From Alcaligenes endophyticus (GTDB lineage Bacteria > Pseudomonadota > Gammaproteobacteria > Burkholderiales > Burkholderiaceae_B): a DNA stretch of 64,000 nucleotides. This document shows, one piece after another, positions 54,266-63,616 of the stretch. The notes under the pieces are model-generated. The model was not told where the DNA came from. It was given only the letters and a program-made list of their open reading frames with translations, and ran no database searches. The position numbers and the translations under genes are program-made. The stretch covers positions 310,001 to 374,000 of the forward strand of contig NZ_JAPKND010000001.1 in NCBI RefSeq assembly GCF_026344035.1, read 5' to 3'. How positions within the stretch are numbered: the first letter of the stretch is position 1; every line of letters begins with the position of its first letter.

Positions 54266-54715
54266 TTAGCGCGTTAACGCCACCATTAATCGATCTAAGG
54301 CATTGGCAAAATCACGCCTATCCGTTTGATTTAATGGAGGCGGCCCTCCCGTTTCTATGCCTGCACCACGCAACTCTTCCAACATATCCCGCATGGCTAA
54401 GCGCTCTCCGATTGACCCCGCATCCAGGCGCTCGCCACGAGGTGTTAGCACTAAAGCTTGGCCTGCTAAAAGCTGCGCGGCTAAGGCGATATCGCCGGTA
54501 ATCACTAAATCGCCTGCCTTGGCATGCTGAACAATATAGTCATCCGCGACATCAAACCCACGCGGTACCTGTACAGCATGTAACCACGGAGAAGGTGGAG
54601 TGCGCAACATCTGATTTGCCACCAAGGTTAAGTGGCGCTCCCAACGCTGTGCAGCACGGTAAAGAATCTCCTTGATCACCACCGGACAGGCGTCAGCATC
54701 CACCCAAATATGCAC
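54266..54715 (-). CDS. UPF0178 (YaiI/YqxD, DUF188) family protein
   Basis: A 149-residue protein starting HIWVDADACPVVIKEIL, with GDLVITGDIALAAQL and TPRGERLD, the signature of UPF0178, a PIN-like fold of unknown function. It starts with GTG at 54715, only 3 bp after the stop of the small upstream gene; GGAG inside the end of that gene serves as ribosome site. Confidence 0.9.
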   Translation of the reverse strand: MHIWVDADACPVVIKEILYRAAQRWERHLTLVANQMLRTPPSPWLHAVQVPRGFDVADDYIVQHAKAGDLVITGDIALAAQLLAGQALVLTPRGERLDAGSIGERLAMRDMLEELRGAGIETGGPPPLNQTDRRDFANALDRLMVALTR

Positions 54716-54718
54716 AGG

Positions 54719-54985
54719 CTACAGCTCCAAAGACTGGCTTAATAAGCCATTGATCAACTCGTTTGTAGTCATCCCTTGGGCGGCGGCGCGGGCATTTAAG
54801 GCATCAATAACGGGACGCGTCAGCTTAACGGGGTAAGCGACTAGGCCTGCTGCTTGATCTAAGCGCCTTTGCTCACGTCTATCTGGCACGACCGCTTCGC
54901 CTGCAAATCGAGTAGGAGGGGTTGCCGCTTTCATCTTACCCATGAGCTTCAGGGCTTGGTTTTTTTCAAGATCAGTACGTTTCAT
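54719..54985 (-). CDS. Small hypothetical protein, ribbon-helix-helix-like end
   Basis: An 88-residue basic protein. Residues 52-88 (YPVKLTRPVIDALNARAAAQ and the following GMTTNELINGLL) resemble a ribbon-helix-helix DNA-binding or antitoxin-like fold; the N-terminal half is Lys/Arg-rich. It is in an operon with the UPF0178 gene (3-bp gap). No toxin partner is recognised, although UPF0178 has a PIN-like nuclease fold, so a distant toxin-antitoxin-like link is conceivable but unproven. Confidence 0.6.
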   Translation of the reverse strand: MKRTDLEKNQALKLMGKMKAATPPTRFAGEAVVPDRREQRRLDQAAGLVAYPVKLTRPVIDALNARAAAQGMTTNELINGLLSQSLEL

Positions 54986-55262
54986 AGAGAATTCATTAAA
55001 AGCTTGGCATGCCCACTTGGAAAAAGTAGGCTACGCATGCCCAAAACATGTGCCAGCATGGGATGCATACTGCGCAATACCAGCGTAAATGTCTACTTAT
55101 TTGTTTGCTCAAACGATTCTTTTACGATGTTTAATGCTGCTTAGTAGAAGGAGTATTCATTTAGCCAACTACAGCATAACTTTGACTAGCGTTTTTCTTG
55201 AGCGAACAGTACACTAAAAATCGTTCAAAACCTTGTCAACAATGCATCCGTGAGGGCAGACA

Positions 55263-55733
55263 ATGAATCATCCCTGGATAACAACTGGCCTCACTATAAT
55301 TAGTTTACAGCTAGGTAATCTAGCTTACGCTGACTCTCTTAAACCTTGCAAAAATTGCGACCCTCCTGCTGGTCAGGGCGAAGCAACGCAGCTTGATAAG
55401 CGTTTTAAGTTCAAAAATCTACCGCCGGCTACTCGCATTGAGCCTACGCCACAGCTTTCCCCTGCAAGCCCCGAAAAGAAAATGGGGACTATTTTTGGCA
55501 AGGACTCCAATATCTCGAATGACTTCAAAGTGACCGAGCGCAAAAGCGATGGTAGTTCAGTCACTACGTCTAACGGCAACTTCAACTTTACAGTCAGCAA
55601 CGATCCCAGAAACCCGAGTAAGCACGCGCGCCATCAACGTATTTTTGAATCTGGCACCTATAGTAACGGTAAACCTCCCGGCATGCCCAACGACAACTAC
55701 TTTGATGATTTCATGAAAGGCAGACGCCGCTAG
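55263..55733 (+). CDS. Secreted hypothetical protein
   Basis: A 156-residue protein with a signal peptide (cut near AYA|DSL) and a mature part rich in Lys, Asn, Pro and Ser that looks largely disordered. One CKNC motif lies near the mature N-terminus. No family recognised. A purine-rich GAGGGCAGAC precedes the ATG. Confidence 0.55.
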   Translation: MNHPWITTGLTIISLQLGNLAYADSLKPCKNCDPPAGQGEATQLDKRFKFKNLPPATRIEPTPQLSPASPEKKMGTIFGKDSNISNDFKVTERKSDGSSVTTSNGNFNFTVSNDPRNPSKHARHQRIFESGTYSNGKPPGMPNDNYFDDFMKGRRR

Positions 55734-55853
55734 AAGCGACTTTTATCAAGCAGCAACGCTGACAATGCGTTGCAACACTCATCAAGCCCACCATTATTCC
55801 TTGCTGCTTTCCCTCGGAGTGCTTCAAAATATTGATTTCTTGTTGGGATAAGT

Positions 55854-56519
55854 ATGTTTTGGGAAGCCGTCAAATCAGGCATGGGGACTTTAGCCCATTG
55901 GCAAACCTATTTAGCCACTTTGCTATATCTTGCTCTTAGCCTAAGTCCGCTACTCGTTATCGCGCCTGCCATCAATAGGAACCGTACGCCAACAGACTCC
56001 ACGTTGATTATTTATATGGTGCTGTTGCCCCTTTTCCAAGCCTTTGCTCTGGTGGTGTTCATCATCACGCTAGCACCCATTATTCTGGGGCAATCTGATC
56101 AAGCCGCCTGGTCTTTACCCTGGCAACTGCTTCAACACGAGCCAGTGAAAATACTACTGTTGCTGGGTAAACTGATTCTCGCTGCTTATTTGTTGCTGCT
56201 CATTCGTGTACCGATGTTGCAAACTCTCGTGCTTAGTGGTTTTGCCCTCATCCTATTACTCAATAGTTTTCCTGCCTTGAACCCCACCTTTAACCTGGAC
56301 GAGTTGCGCGTATGGCCAGGCTTCTTGTTCATGATGGGATTACTTTTTTTTAGCACCCTCATAGGCTGGCTTGGCATCCTGATTACCACGGTACTAGGCT
56401 CCATGATAGAGATACATTTTAAAGGCCGAGGGGTCCTATTCACTATTTCAGTCGCTTCGAGCTTTGGTTTTATTCCACTGTTCATATATGGCGCTTGGAT
56501 CGGCATACAGCTCAGGTAA
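55854..56519 (+). CDS. Hypothetical polytopic membrane protein
   Basis: A 221-residue protein with about six hydrophobic segments and few charged loops. No motif is recognised. It follows the secreted hypothetical gene after 120 bp in the same direction. Nothing more can be said on function. Confidence 0.6.
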   Translation: MFWEAVKSGMGTLAHWQTYLATLLYLALSLSPLLVIAPAINRNRTPTDSTLIIYMVLLPLFQAFALVVFIITLAPIILGQSDQAAWSLPWQLLQHEPVKILLLLGKLILAAYLLLLIRVPMLQTLVLSGFALILLLNSFPALNPTFNLDELRVWPGFLFMMGLLFFSTLIGWLGILITTVLGSMIEIHFKGRGVLFTISVASSFGFIPLFIYGAWIGIQLR

Positions 56520-56614
56520 GGCAGAAACGCTAAATAGAAAACGCTAGCATGCCTACTACTGCCAGCTGAGCCACTTCGACATGAGGCAGCTAATAAGCAA
56601 AACATGCGCCCCCA

Positions 56615-57424
56615 TTACATGCATCGCAACTGTCCCAAATCACCGGTGTAGGGGAAACGCAGTTCAAGGTAGTCAAAGGGCTGGAAATGCACGGTTAATC
56701 CTTCGGCGTTAGGCAAAATTACTGCGTAGCTAGCCGGTTCGAAAGTAGAGGTGGCTGCACCTTCATGCGCCAAATCTAACTCATGTTGATGATTCGTCCC
56801 ACTGACTGTCACAAAGGGAAGACCGTTCCAGATACCTGACGCACAACGATGCACATGGCCTGCAAATAAATGCAGCGGTGCAGGATGGGCTTTCAACATA
56901 GGTAATATCTGACTTGCATTACTTAAGCGCAACCAATCCATGGCCGGATACTGCAAGTTAGGGAATGGGTGATGCGAGAAAATCATCACCGGCCCCGAGT
57001 GTCGGGCTAACTCGTTTTGCAACCAGCTAAGCCTTAGCTCACAGAGATAACCATTCGTAAAACCATCTTGTAAGGTGTCTAGATAAATAAGGCGCCAGTC
57101 TTGGACTGTTTCGGCATATTGCACAAAATCCGATAGCTCAGTGCGCTCCTGGGCAAAAACACGACGGAATGCGGCCCGGTTATCGTGGTTTCCCATCATC
57201 AAACGCACTGGAGGAATCAAGTCTTGCAGTCCAGCGTGCAAACGCTCGTAGGCTAAGGGGTGCCCAGCATGGGTGAGATCTCCTGTCAGCACGCACAGGT
57301 CCGCGTCGGCATGATGACGATTAATATGCTGCACACATTGCTGCAAACGACGTAGCGGATCCGAACCGAACAGCAAATGATCTGCTGGCGTAATATGCAA
57401 GTCTGAAATTTGAATAATCTTCAT
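56615..57424 (-). CDS. GpdQ-like cytosolic phosphodiesterase
   Basis: A 269-residue dinuclear metallophosphoesterase without signal peptide. Metal ligands are D8 and H10 (SDLH), D49 (TGDLTH), N79-H80 (GNHDN), the SHHPF histidine and GHVH. This pattern matches GpdQ, the glycerophosphodiesterase that hydrolyses glycerophosphocholine and similar diesters; cAMP phosphodiesterase CpdA is the alternative. It lies 9 bp after the ABC permease gene, last in the operon deoR-ugpCBAE, so it most likely cuts imported glycerophosphodiesters in the cytoplasm. Confidence 0.85.
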   Translation of the reverse strand: MKIIQISDLHITPADHLLFGSDPLRRLQQCVQHINRHHADADLCVLTGDLTHAGHPLAYERLHAGLQDLIPPVRLMMGNHDNRAAFRRVFAQERTELSDFVQYAETVQDWRLIYLDTLQDGFTNGYLCELRLSWLQNELARHSGPVMIFSHHPFPNLQYPAMDWLRLSNASQILPMLKAHPAPLHLFAGHVHRCASGIWNGLPFVTVSGTNHQHELDLAHEGAATSTFEPASYAVILPNAEGLTVHFQPFDYLELRFPYTGDLGQLRCM

Positions 57425-57433
57425 GGCAACTCC

Positions 57434-58282
57434 TTAACGTAACCCTGCACGCAGAAACGCTTGCATAAACTGTTTTTGAAACAGCAAGAACCCAAGTAGT
57501 AACGGCAAAATGGTCATCAATGTTGCGGCACTAATCAGTGAAATACTCACACCGCTTTCTGGCGCCCCGAAAAGTGATAGACCAACGGTTAATGGACGGG
57601 TCTGATCGGAGCTACTAATCACCAGTGGCCAAAGAAAGTTATTCCAGTGCGTAGAAACAGAAACCAGCGCATACGCTAAATACACGGGCTTAACGAGCGG
57701 TACATACACGCGCCACAACACACCAAGACGGCTACATCCCTCTAGGCGTGCGGCGTCATCTAGCTCTCGTGGTACCTGCTTAAAGGCTTGACGCAACAAG
57801 AACACGCCAAAGGCGCTGGCCATATAAGGCACCCCCATGCCCCACACCGTATCAGTCCACCCTAACAAGGCGACCACACGGTAATTTTCTACAATCAGCA
57901 CTTCAGGCAAAATAAACAATTGCAATAACAGCACCATGAACAATACTTGGCTTCCCCAGAAGCGAAAGCGTGCAAAGGCATAAGCCGCCAACGTGCAAAG
58001 AACAAACTGTCCAATCAAGATTGTTGCTACTAACAGTGTCGTATTAGCGATGTAACGCAACCAAGGCGCTCGCTCCCACGCGGCACTAAAGTTGGCAAAA
58101 GTCCAACCCACTGTCCAATCAAAACTCAATGCATCCGATGGGTGACGAAAGGCGGCCCAACACGCGTACAGTAACGGGGCAATCCAAAGCAGGGCTAGAA
58201 CATGTGCACCTAGACTGTCTAAGGAAGGCAAAGAGATTGAGCGGCGCGACGAAGTAGTCGATACAGTATCCATGACTATCAT
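57434..58282 (-). CDS. ugpE: ABC transporter permease, UgpE-like
   Basis: A 282-residue inner-membrane permease with six helices and the cytoplasmic EAA loop (PRELDDAARLEGCSRLGVLW) that contacts the ATPase. It is the UgpE/MalG type, with a long N-terminal tail. The ATG overlaps the upstream permease stop as ATGA. It should act with UgpA, UgpB and UgpC in import of glycerol-3-phosphate or glycerophosphodiesters. Confidence 0.85.
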   Translation of the reverse strand: MIVMDTVSTTSSRRSISLPSLDSLGAHVLALLWIAPLLYACWAAFRHPSDALSFDWTVGWTFANFSAAWERAPWLRYIANTTLLVATILIGQFVLCTLAAYAFARFRFWGSQVLFMVLLLQLFILPEVLIVENYRVVALLGWTDTVWGMGVPYMASAFGVFLLRQAFKQVPRELDDAARLEGCSRLGVLWRVYVPLVKPVYLAYALVSVSTHWNNFLWPLVISSSDQTRPLTVGLSLFGAPESGVSISLISAATLMTILPLLLGFLLFQKQFMQAFLRAGLR

Positions 58283-59169
58283 TGGTAATGCACACGCCGT
58301 TCAGCGTAGCGAAATTGAAATGCAGCCACCAAGCCCAGACCCAATAACAACACGACAGTCAGCACGGCCGCACTCGGTGTATCCATATACGCAAAAGCAG
58401 TCTCCCAGATCCAGTAGAGCATCAACTTAGAAGCATTGTTGGGACCACCTTTAGTAAGAATGAAAAGGTGATCTACCAACTTAACAGAATTAATTAAGGC
58501 GTTAATCAAAATGAATAATGTGGTAGGTGCTAATAGCGGCCATAATACGCGGCGCCCATACTGCCAACGGCTTGCCCCTTCTAAGCGTGCGGCATCGCGT
58601 AGATCAGGAGGGATGGTTTGCAAAGCGGCAAGATAAAAAATCATAAAAAAACCCGCTTCTTTCCAAATCGTGACCACCATCACAGCACCTAATGCTGTGT
58701 TGGGCTGACCTAACCAGTTAATACTGGCAACACCGAATAAAGCCGTTATTTGATCCAGCAAGCCTAAATCGGGGGTGTAAAAAAATAACCATAAATTAGC
58801 GGCCGCTATCATGGGTAACATCGTTGGCGTAAAGTAAGCACAACGTACCCAAGCGCGCATACTCATCGCGCGATTGGCCCACAGCGCCATTAACAAGGCC
58901 AAGGCCATTGATACCGGAATAACAATGGCGGCATACCAAAGGTTATTTTTAAGCACCAGCCAAAACGTAGGGTCCGCCAACATAGCATCGTAATTATCTA
59001 AACCGATGAATTGCGCGGGACGGCGAGCCGTCCCCTTGCTATAAAGGCTAGACCAAAACGTATAGAACGTAGGAACGATTGCAAACGCACTTAATAAGAC
59101 AAACAACGGCGTTAACAATAAATATGCAAACACCCACTCTTTACGCAACACACGTAATGGCTGAGCCAT
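58279..59169 (-). CDS. ugpA: ABC transporter permease, UgpA-like
   Basis: A 296-residue permease with six helices and the EAA loop (PPDLRDAARLEGASRWQYGR). The opening FAYLLLTPLFVLLSAFAIVP is typical of UgpA/MalF-short permeases. AGGTG upstream of the ATG is the ribosome site; there is a 12-bp gap from ugpB. Confidence 0.85.
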   Translation of the reverse strand: MAQPLRVLRKEWVFAYLLLTPLFVLLSAFAIVPTFYTFWSSLYSKGTARRPAQFIGLDNYDAMLADPTFWLVLKNNLWYAAIVIPVSMALALLMALWANRAMSMRAWVRCAYFTPTMLPMIAAANLWLFFYTPDLGLLDQITALFGVASINWLGQPNTALGAVMVVTIWKEAGFFMIFYLAALQTIPPDLRDAARLEGASRWQYGRRVLWPLLAPTTLFILINALINSVKLVDHLFILTKGGPNNASKLMLYWIWETAFAYMDTPSAAVLTVVLLLGLGLVAAFQFRYAERRVHYQ

Positions 59170-59181
59170 ACATACACCTAT

Positions 59182-60444
59182 TTATTTAAACGGACGCAAT
59201 AAACGTTCAGCGGCTACTTGAGCCTCATCCAAAGCCGCTTGCGGCGTCTTGCCATTTGTTAAGGCTGCCTGCACTGCATTGGAAAGTAACTCGCGTACAC
59301 GCGCTGTTTCATACGTAGCAAACTCTGGATATGCTAGGGCGAGTTGATCACGTGCTACCAAAGCTTGGGAAAAAGACTGTGCATACTCCACCAAAGCGGG
59401 CTCCTCGTATGCGGCTGGGCTTACCCCCACATAACCTGTCGCCATCGACCATTGAGCGGCACGTTCAGGCGCGGTCATCCAGCGAACAAAGTCGAGCGCT
59501 GCACGCTGCTGCTCAGCCGTCGCGCCTTTAAACAGATAAAAGTTACCACCACCTGTAGGCGAAGCAGCTTTTTCCTTGGCCGGCAACATGGCAACTCCGA
59601 AGTCAAAGCCTGCTTCGTTTTTAACTGCAGTCAGATTGCCTGTTGTATGCCACATCATGGCCGTTTGTCCCTGCACAAAAGCTTGACGCAAAGTGCCCCA
59701 CTCTATGGTTCCACTTGGGCTCACCTTGTGTTTATTAGCCAAATCCTGAAAAAACGCTAATGCTTCAACAGATTTTGGGTCATTTAAATAGACCTCAGTG
59801 CCCTCTTCGTTCATCAACTGATGGCCATTTTGTAAGGCTAAAGCCTGAAACATCCAATATGGGTAACCAGTGGAGGGAATCATGAGGCCGTGACGTTTAT
59901 CTGTAGTGAGCGTTTTTGCCGTCTGCACCATTTCATCCCATGTTTTAGGCGCTTGCTCGGGGTTTAGGCCAGCCTCGCGGAACATGTCTTTGTTGTAGAA
60001 CATAACGATGGTTGAACGTTGAAACGGAATCCCCCATACCTTGCCTTCCAACGTGCCGTTTGCCATCAAAGCGGGGTAAAAACTTTTTAACCACTCTTGG
60101 CTAGCAGCATCTTGTGCAACGTCGCTAAAAGCCTCTACTAGGCCCTGCTCGACTAAATCATGCGTATCCAAAGCACCCAATACGGATAGTTGCACGGGTT
60201 CGCCTGCACGCAAGGCCGATAACGCTCGGACTCGGGTTTCATCATAATTTCCCGAATAAACCGCATTCACTTTCACATCCGGATTCTGAGCGTGAAAATC
60301 CTTAATGAGGCCATCCACCACTTCCGTAAGTGGACCGCCCACGGAAATCGGATAATACATCGTCAGTTCCACTGCACTGTATGCGCTGGCGCCCATACCC
60401 ATCAATAAAGCGCTGGAAGTAGCAATCAAATAGTTCTTAAACAT
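59182..60444 (-). CDS. ugpB: ABC transporter substrate-binding protein, UgpB-like
   Basis: A 420-residue periplasmic binding protein (cluster B sugar-type). A signal peptide ends near AYS|AVE. It carries ELTMYYPISVGGPLTEVVDG, the GIPFQRSTIVMFYNKDMFREAG pocket region and AFVQGQTAMMW, all found in UgpB-type receptors for glycerol-3-phosphate and glycerophosphocholine. Context with GpdQ supports glycerophosphodiesters as ligands. Confidence 0.88.
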   Translation of the reverse strand: MFKNYLIATSSALLMGMGASAYSAVELTMYYPISVGGPLTEVVDGLIKDFHAQNPDVKVNAVYSGNYDETRVRALSALRAGEPVQLSVLGALDTHDLVEQGLVEAFSDVAQDAASQEWLKSFYPALMANGTLEGKVWGIPFQRSTIVMFYNKDMFREAGLNPEQAPKTWDEMVQTAKTLTTDKRHGLMIPSTGYPYWMFQALALQNGHQLMNEEGTEVYLNDPKSVEALAFFQDLANKHKVSPSGTIEWGTLRQAFVQGQTAMMWHTTGNLTAVKNEAGFDFGVAMLPAKEKAASPTGGGNFYLFKGATAEQQRAALDFVRWMTAPERAAQWSMATGYVGVSPAAYEEPALVEYAQSFSQALVARDQLALAYPEFATYETARVRELLSNAVQAALTNGKTPQAALDEAQVAAERLLRPFK

Positions 60445-60461
60445 GAGTAAACTCGCAGTAG

Positions 60462-61532
60462 TTAAACAACGACAGCGGAAGCTGGCGCCTGAAGACGCAC
60501 ACCGCTATCCTGATTGAAATAAAAAGCGTGTGCGGGATCCCACGCTAAACCATATGTTGCCCCCGCCTGAATACATACGTGATGCGGCGCCCGCACTATC
60601 AGAGTCTGCTTGTTTTTCAAACGCACATACACGTAAGCATCAGCCCCCTGATACTCGTGGTGCACGACTGTTGCGCTCACACGCTTTGCGCCCGCCTCTT
60701 GCAGGCGTAAATTCTCTGGACGTATCCCAATCAGAATTTCATGCGGGCGTTCAAAACATTGGCGACTAGGCCACAGACTTAAAGGAACCAAATCACTGTG
60801 AATCATCATCATGGGTGGACTGCCAATAAACCCAGCCGTAAAGACACTATTCGGTTCACCGTACAATTCTTGTGCAGTACCTTGTTGCTCAATGCGGCCC
60901 GCATTCAGTAACACCACGTGGTCAGCCATACCCAAAGCTTCAGTTTGGTCATGTGTCACATAGACCACTGTCAAACCTAACCTTTGTTGCAAAGCCCGAA
61001 TTTCATGACGAACGGTGTGTCGCAACTTGGCATCCAGGTTAGACAAAGGTTCATCCATCAAACAAATACGATGTCCTGAAACAATGCTGCGCGCCAAAGC
61101 AACCCGCTGCCGTTGACCTCCTGACAACTGTCCTGGCTTACGAGCCTCTAAGCCTTGAAGATTCGTTAGCGCAAGCGCTTCTGCTAAGCGCTGCTGCTGC
61201 TCTTGAGCGCTAGCCCTACGAACCTTTAAACCGAAGAGAATGTTGTCCGCGACACTAAGGTGAGGAAACAAAGCATAAGATTGAAACACCATACTCAAGC
61301 CCCGCTGCGCGGGTTCTTGCTCAGTCGCATCTTGGCCATGAATCAGCAAACGTCCGTGATCTGGCACCTCTAAGCCTGCAATAATGCGTAATAAGGTGGA
61401 TTTTCCGCATCCGGAGGGTCCTAACAAGGCCGTTAACTTTCCTTCGGCAATCGATAAGTCCATAGGCTTAAGCACGGTTTGCTCACCCCAAGACTTCGAA
61501 ATCCCCTGTAGCTCAATCGCGGTAGAGCTCAT
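60462..61532 (-). CDS. ugpC: ABC transporter ATPase, UgpC-like
   Basis: A 356-residue MalK/UgpC-type ATPase. Walker A GPSGCGKST is at 38-46, signature LSGGQ at 136-140, Walker B with catalytic E161 (CLMDEP), and H-loop in YVTHDQTEA. The C-terminal TOBE/OB domain (about 235-356) has IGIRPENLRL. The start overlaps the regulator gene stop as ATGA. Confidence 0.93.
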   Translation of the reverse strand: MSSTAIELQGISKSWGEQTVLKPMDLSIAEGKLTALLGPSGCGKSTLLRIIAGLEVPDHGRLLIHGQDATEQEPAQRGLSMVFQSYALFPHLSVADNILFGLKVRRASAQEQQQRLAEALALTNLQGLEARKPGQLSGGQRQRVALARSIVSGHRICLMDEPLSNLDAKLRHTVRHEIRALQQRLGLTVVYVTHDQTEALGMADHVVLLNAGRIEQQGTAQELYGEPNSVFTAGFIGSPPMMMIHSDLVPLSLWPSRQCFERPHEILIGIRPENLRLQEAGAKRVSATVVHHEYQGADAYVYVRLKNKQTLIVRAPHHVCIQAGATYGLAWDPAHAFYFNQDSGVRLQAPASAVVV

Positions 61533-62299
61533 GACAGCACCTCGTCAGCTATCAGAACTTGTACACTGGACGGAATATGCTCACGATAAGGCTCAGGTAT
61601 CGCTTGATCGCAAACGAGAATATCAACGTCTTCTAAAGAGCCGCTACGCACCGGTGCACGTCGTCCAAATTTGGTATGGTCTAAAACTAATATCTGGCGT
61701 CTAGCATTGCCCCTTAGGGCTTTATGGCAATCAGACTCGGCCATGTCAAAGTCAAGTAAAGCGCCGTCAGAATCTAGCCCTCCTACCCCTGACACACCAA
61801 AGTCTGCTTTAAAACTATTAAACAAACGCTCGGCGTCAGCACCGAGTATTTCAGGGTTAGGATGGCGCAATTGACCACCGGCCAAGACCACTCGATGACT
61901 CATATTATGTGCCAACGCTAAGGCTGCACTAAGGTTGTTGGTGACTACGGTAAGATCTTGATGATCGGCTAAGGCTAAGGCCACCTGCTCAGGAGTGGTA
62001 CCAAACCCCAATAACACACTGGCACCAGAGGGTATTAAACTGGCCACCACCATGCCGATGCGCGCTTTCGCATGGAGTTGCGTAATACGACGCGCCTGAA
62101 AAGACACGTTATGTTCAAGCACATTGAGTTCCGCTCCACCGTGACGACGTCGCACTAGACCTGCTTCGTATAAATGGTTTAGGTCGCGGCGTATCGTTTG
62201 TGGCGTAACCCCAAAATAGGTGGCTAGAGCCTCAACCGACATCAAGCCTTGGAGGCGCAGTAAATCCACAATACTGCTTTGGCGAACGGAAAGATTCAT
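61529..62299 (-). CDS. DeoR-family regulator of the ugp operon (GlpR-like)
   Basis: A 256-residue DeoR-type repressor. The N-terminal helix-turn-helix (about 6-58, MSVEALATYFGVTPQTIRRD followed by LNHLYEAGLVRRRHGGA) and the C-terminal sugar-phosphate-sensing domain (DFGVSGVGGLDSDGALLDFD) are both clear, and resemble GlpR. It is the first gene of the operon and translationally coupled to ugpC. Three TTCAtaTGAA palindromes lie in the 260 bp upstream, so it very likely represses its own operon and is released by glycerol-3-phosphate or a related ester. Confidence 0.92.
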   Translation of the reverse strand: MNLSVRQSSIVDLLRLQGLMSVEALATYFGVTPQTIRRDLNHLYEAGLVRRRHGGAELNVLEHNVSFQARRITQLHAKARIGMVVASLIPSGASVLLGFGTTPEQVALALADHQDLTVVTNNLSAALALAHNMSHRVVLAGGQLRHPNPEILGADAERLFNSFKADFGVSGVGGLDSDGALLDFDMAESDCHKALRGNARRQILVLDHTKFGRRAPVRSGSLEDVDILVCDQAIPEPYREHIPSSVQVLIADEVLS

Positions 62300-62314
62300 A
62301 ACACAGCATCAGTT

Positions 62315-62409
62315 TTCATTTGAATACTGAGCAGTGTAAAAAACGCATATTAAGTATCCATGACGTTCATATGAATATTTCGTTACTCAAGAATGTTCAT
62401 ATGAACATT
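62315..62409. promoter_or_regulatory. Three DeoR/GlpR-type operators upstream of the ugp operon
   Basis: AATGTTCATATGAACATT (62392-62409) is a perfect 18-bp palindrome. Copies of the TTCATATGAA core occur at 62366-62375 (in CGTTCATATGAATATT) and, with one change, at 62315-62324 (TTCATTTGAA). Centres are about 30 and 51 bp apart. Confidence 0.7.
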
Positions 62410-62428
62410 ATCTGAGCCTTAAATGCAA

Positions 62429-62465
62429 AAAGACCAAGTCGAACAGAATGTCGAGCTTGGTCTTT
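62429..62465 (-). terminator. Rho-independent terminator of the mesD operon
   Basis: On the minus strand AAAGACCAAG, a 17-base loop with inner TCGA/TCGA pairing, then CTTGGTCTTT and a continuing T-run (CTTGGTCTTTTTGC). Confidence 0.88.
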
Positions 62466-62560
62466 CATAACCTCGCTTGTCTGCCATAGGGAACGAACAG
62501 ACAAAACCTTTGGGCGGTTAAGTTACCCTTGGCAGCGCGCCACCAACGCTATATAGCCAC

Positions 62561-63589
62561 TTAGCGTGTTAACTCACGGCGGACGATTTCAGCACCCGCA
62601 CTCAAAGCGCTCAACTTGCCACGTGCCACCGCGCGAGGTAAGGGTGCCATGCCACAGTTAGTGGCCGGGTACAGCTTATCGGCGTCCACAAACTTTAAGG
62701 CTTTGCGTAAAGTATTGGCGACTTCTTCAGGCGTTTCGATGGTGTTGGTCGCTACGTCAATCGCCCCTACCATCACTTTCTTACCCCGAATTAACTCAAT
62801 GAGATCCATAGGAACATGAGAGTTCTGACATTCTAAGGAGATAATATCAATGCTTGATTGCTGTAGTTTTGGAAAAGACTCTTCATATTGACGCCACTCT
62901 GACCCTAGCGTCTTTTTCCAGTCTGTGTTGGCTTTAATGCCGTAACCATAGCAAATATGTATGGCAGTTTCACATTTAAGACCTTCAATCGCCCGCTCTA
63001 AAGTGGCTACACCCCAATCATTGACCTCGTCAAAAAAAACATTAAATGCAGGCTCATCAAACTGGATGATGTCAACACCGGCCGCTTCTAACTCTTTGGC
63101 TTCTTGATTCAGTATTTTGGCAAATTCCCAAGCAAGTTTCTCACGACTTTTATAGTGACTATCGTAAAGCGTATCGATCATCGTCATAGGACCCGGCAAG
63201 GCCCATTTAATAGCTTGCTTCGTTTGCGAACGTAAAAACTTGGCATCTTCAACAAATACGGGTCGCTCACGAGATACAGCACCGACCACCGTCGGCACGC
63301 TTGCATCATAACGATCACGAATTCTTACTGTCTCACGCTGCTCGAAATCAACACCGCTTAGATGCTCAATAAAGGTGGTTACAAAGTGCTGACGTGTTTG
63401 CTCACCGTCGCTCACAATATCAATACCTGCTACCTGCTGCTCTTGTAAGGCCAAACGCAATGCATCCTGTTTACCCTCAATTAACTCTTCCCCTTGTAAC
63501 TTCCAAGGTGACCAGAGTTTTTCTGGTTCGGCGAGCCAGGAAGGTTTAGGTAAGCTGCCTGCTGTCGATGTGGGTAATAATTTTTTCAT
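62561..63589 (-). CDS. mesD: Folate-independent methionine synthase MesD (MetE core domain)
   Basis: A 342-residue protein equal to the C-terminal catalytic half of cobalamin-independent methionine synthase. The zinc ligands are all present: H211, C213 (IHICYG), E253 (SLECQNS) and C312 (ATNCGMAP), as is the substrate region FDEPAF. The N-terminal folate-binding half of MetE is missing. Directly upstream is a DUF1852 gene; this pairing defines the MesD/MesX system described in Acinetobacter, an oxygen-dependent route whose methyl donor is not methyl-folate. It has its own terminator downstream. Confidence 0.92.
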   Translation of the reverse strand: MKKLLPTSTAGSLPKPSWLAEPEKLWSPWKLQGEELIEGKQDALRLALQEQQVAGIDIVSDGEQTRQHFVTTFIEHLSGVDFEQRETVRIRDRYDASVPTVVGAVSRERPVFVEDAKFLRSQTKQAIKWALPGPMTMIDTLYDSHYKSREKLAWEFAKILNQEAKELEAAGVDIIQFDEPAFNVFFDEVNDWGVATLERAIEGLKCETAIHICYGYGIKANTDWKKTLGSEWRQYEESFPKLQQSSIDIISLECQNSHVPMDLIELIRGKKVMVGAIDVATNTIETPEEVANTLRKALKFVDADKLYPATNCGMAPLPRAVARGKLSALSAGAEIVRRELTR

Positions 63590-63616
63590 AATAAATAACC
63601 TTATACTTTTTGTGCA

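Noticed and set aside
54869-55144. A 91-residue + strand frame overlapping the small RHH-like gene
   Set aside because: Antisense to a better gene; no ribosome site or recognisable feature.
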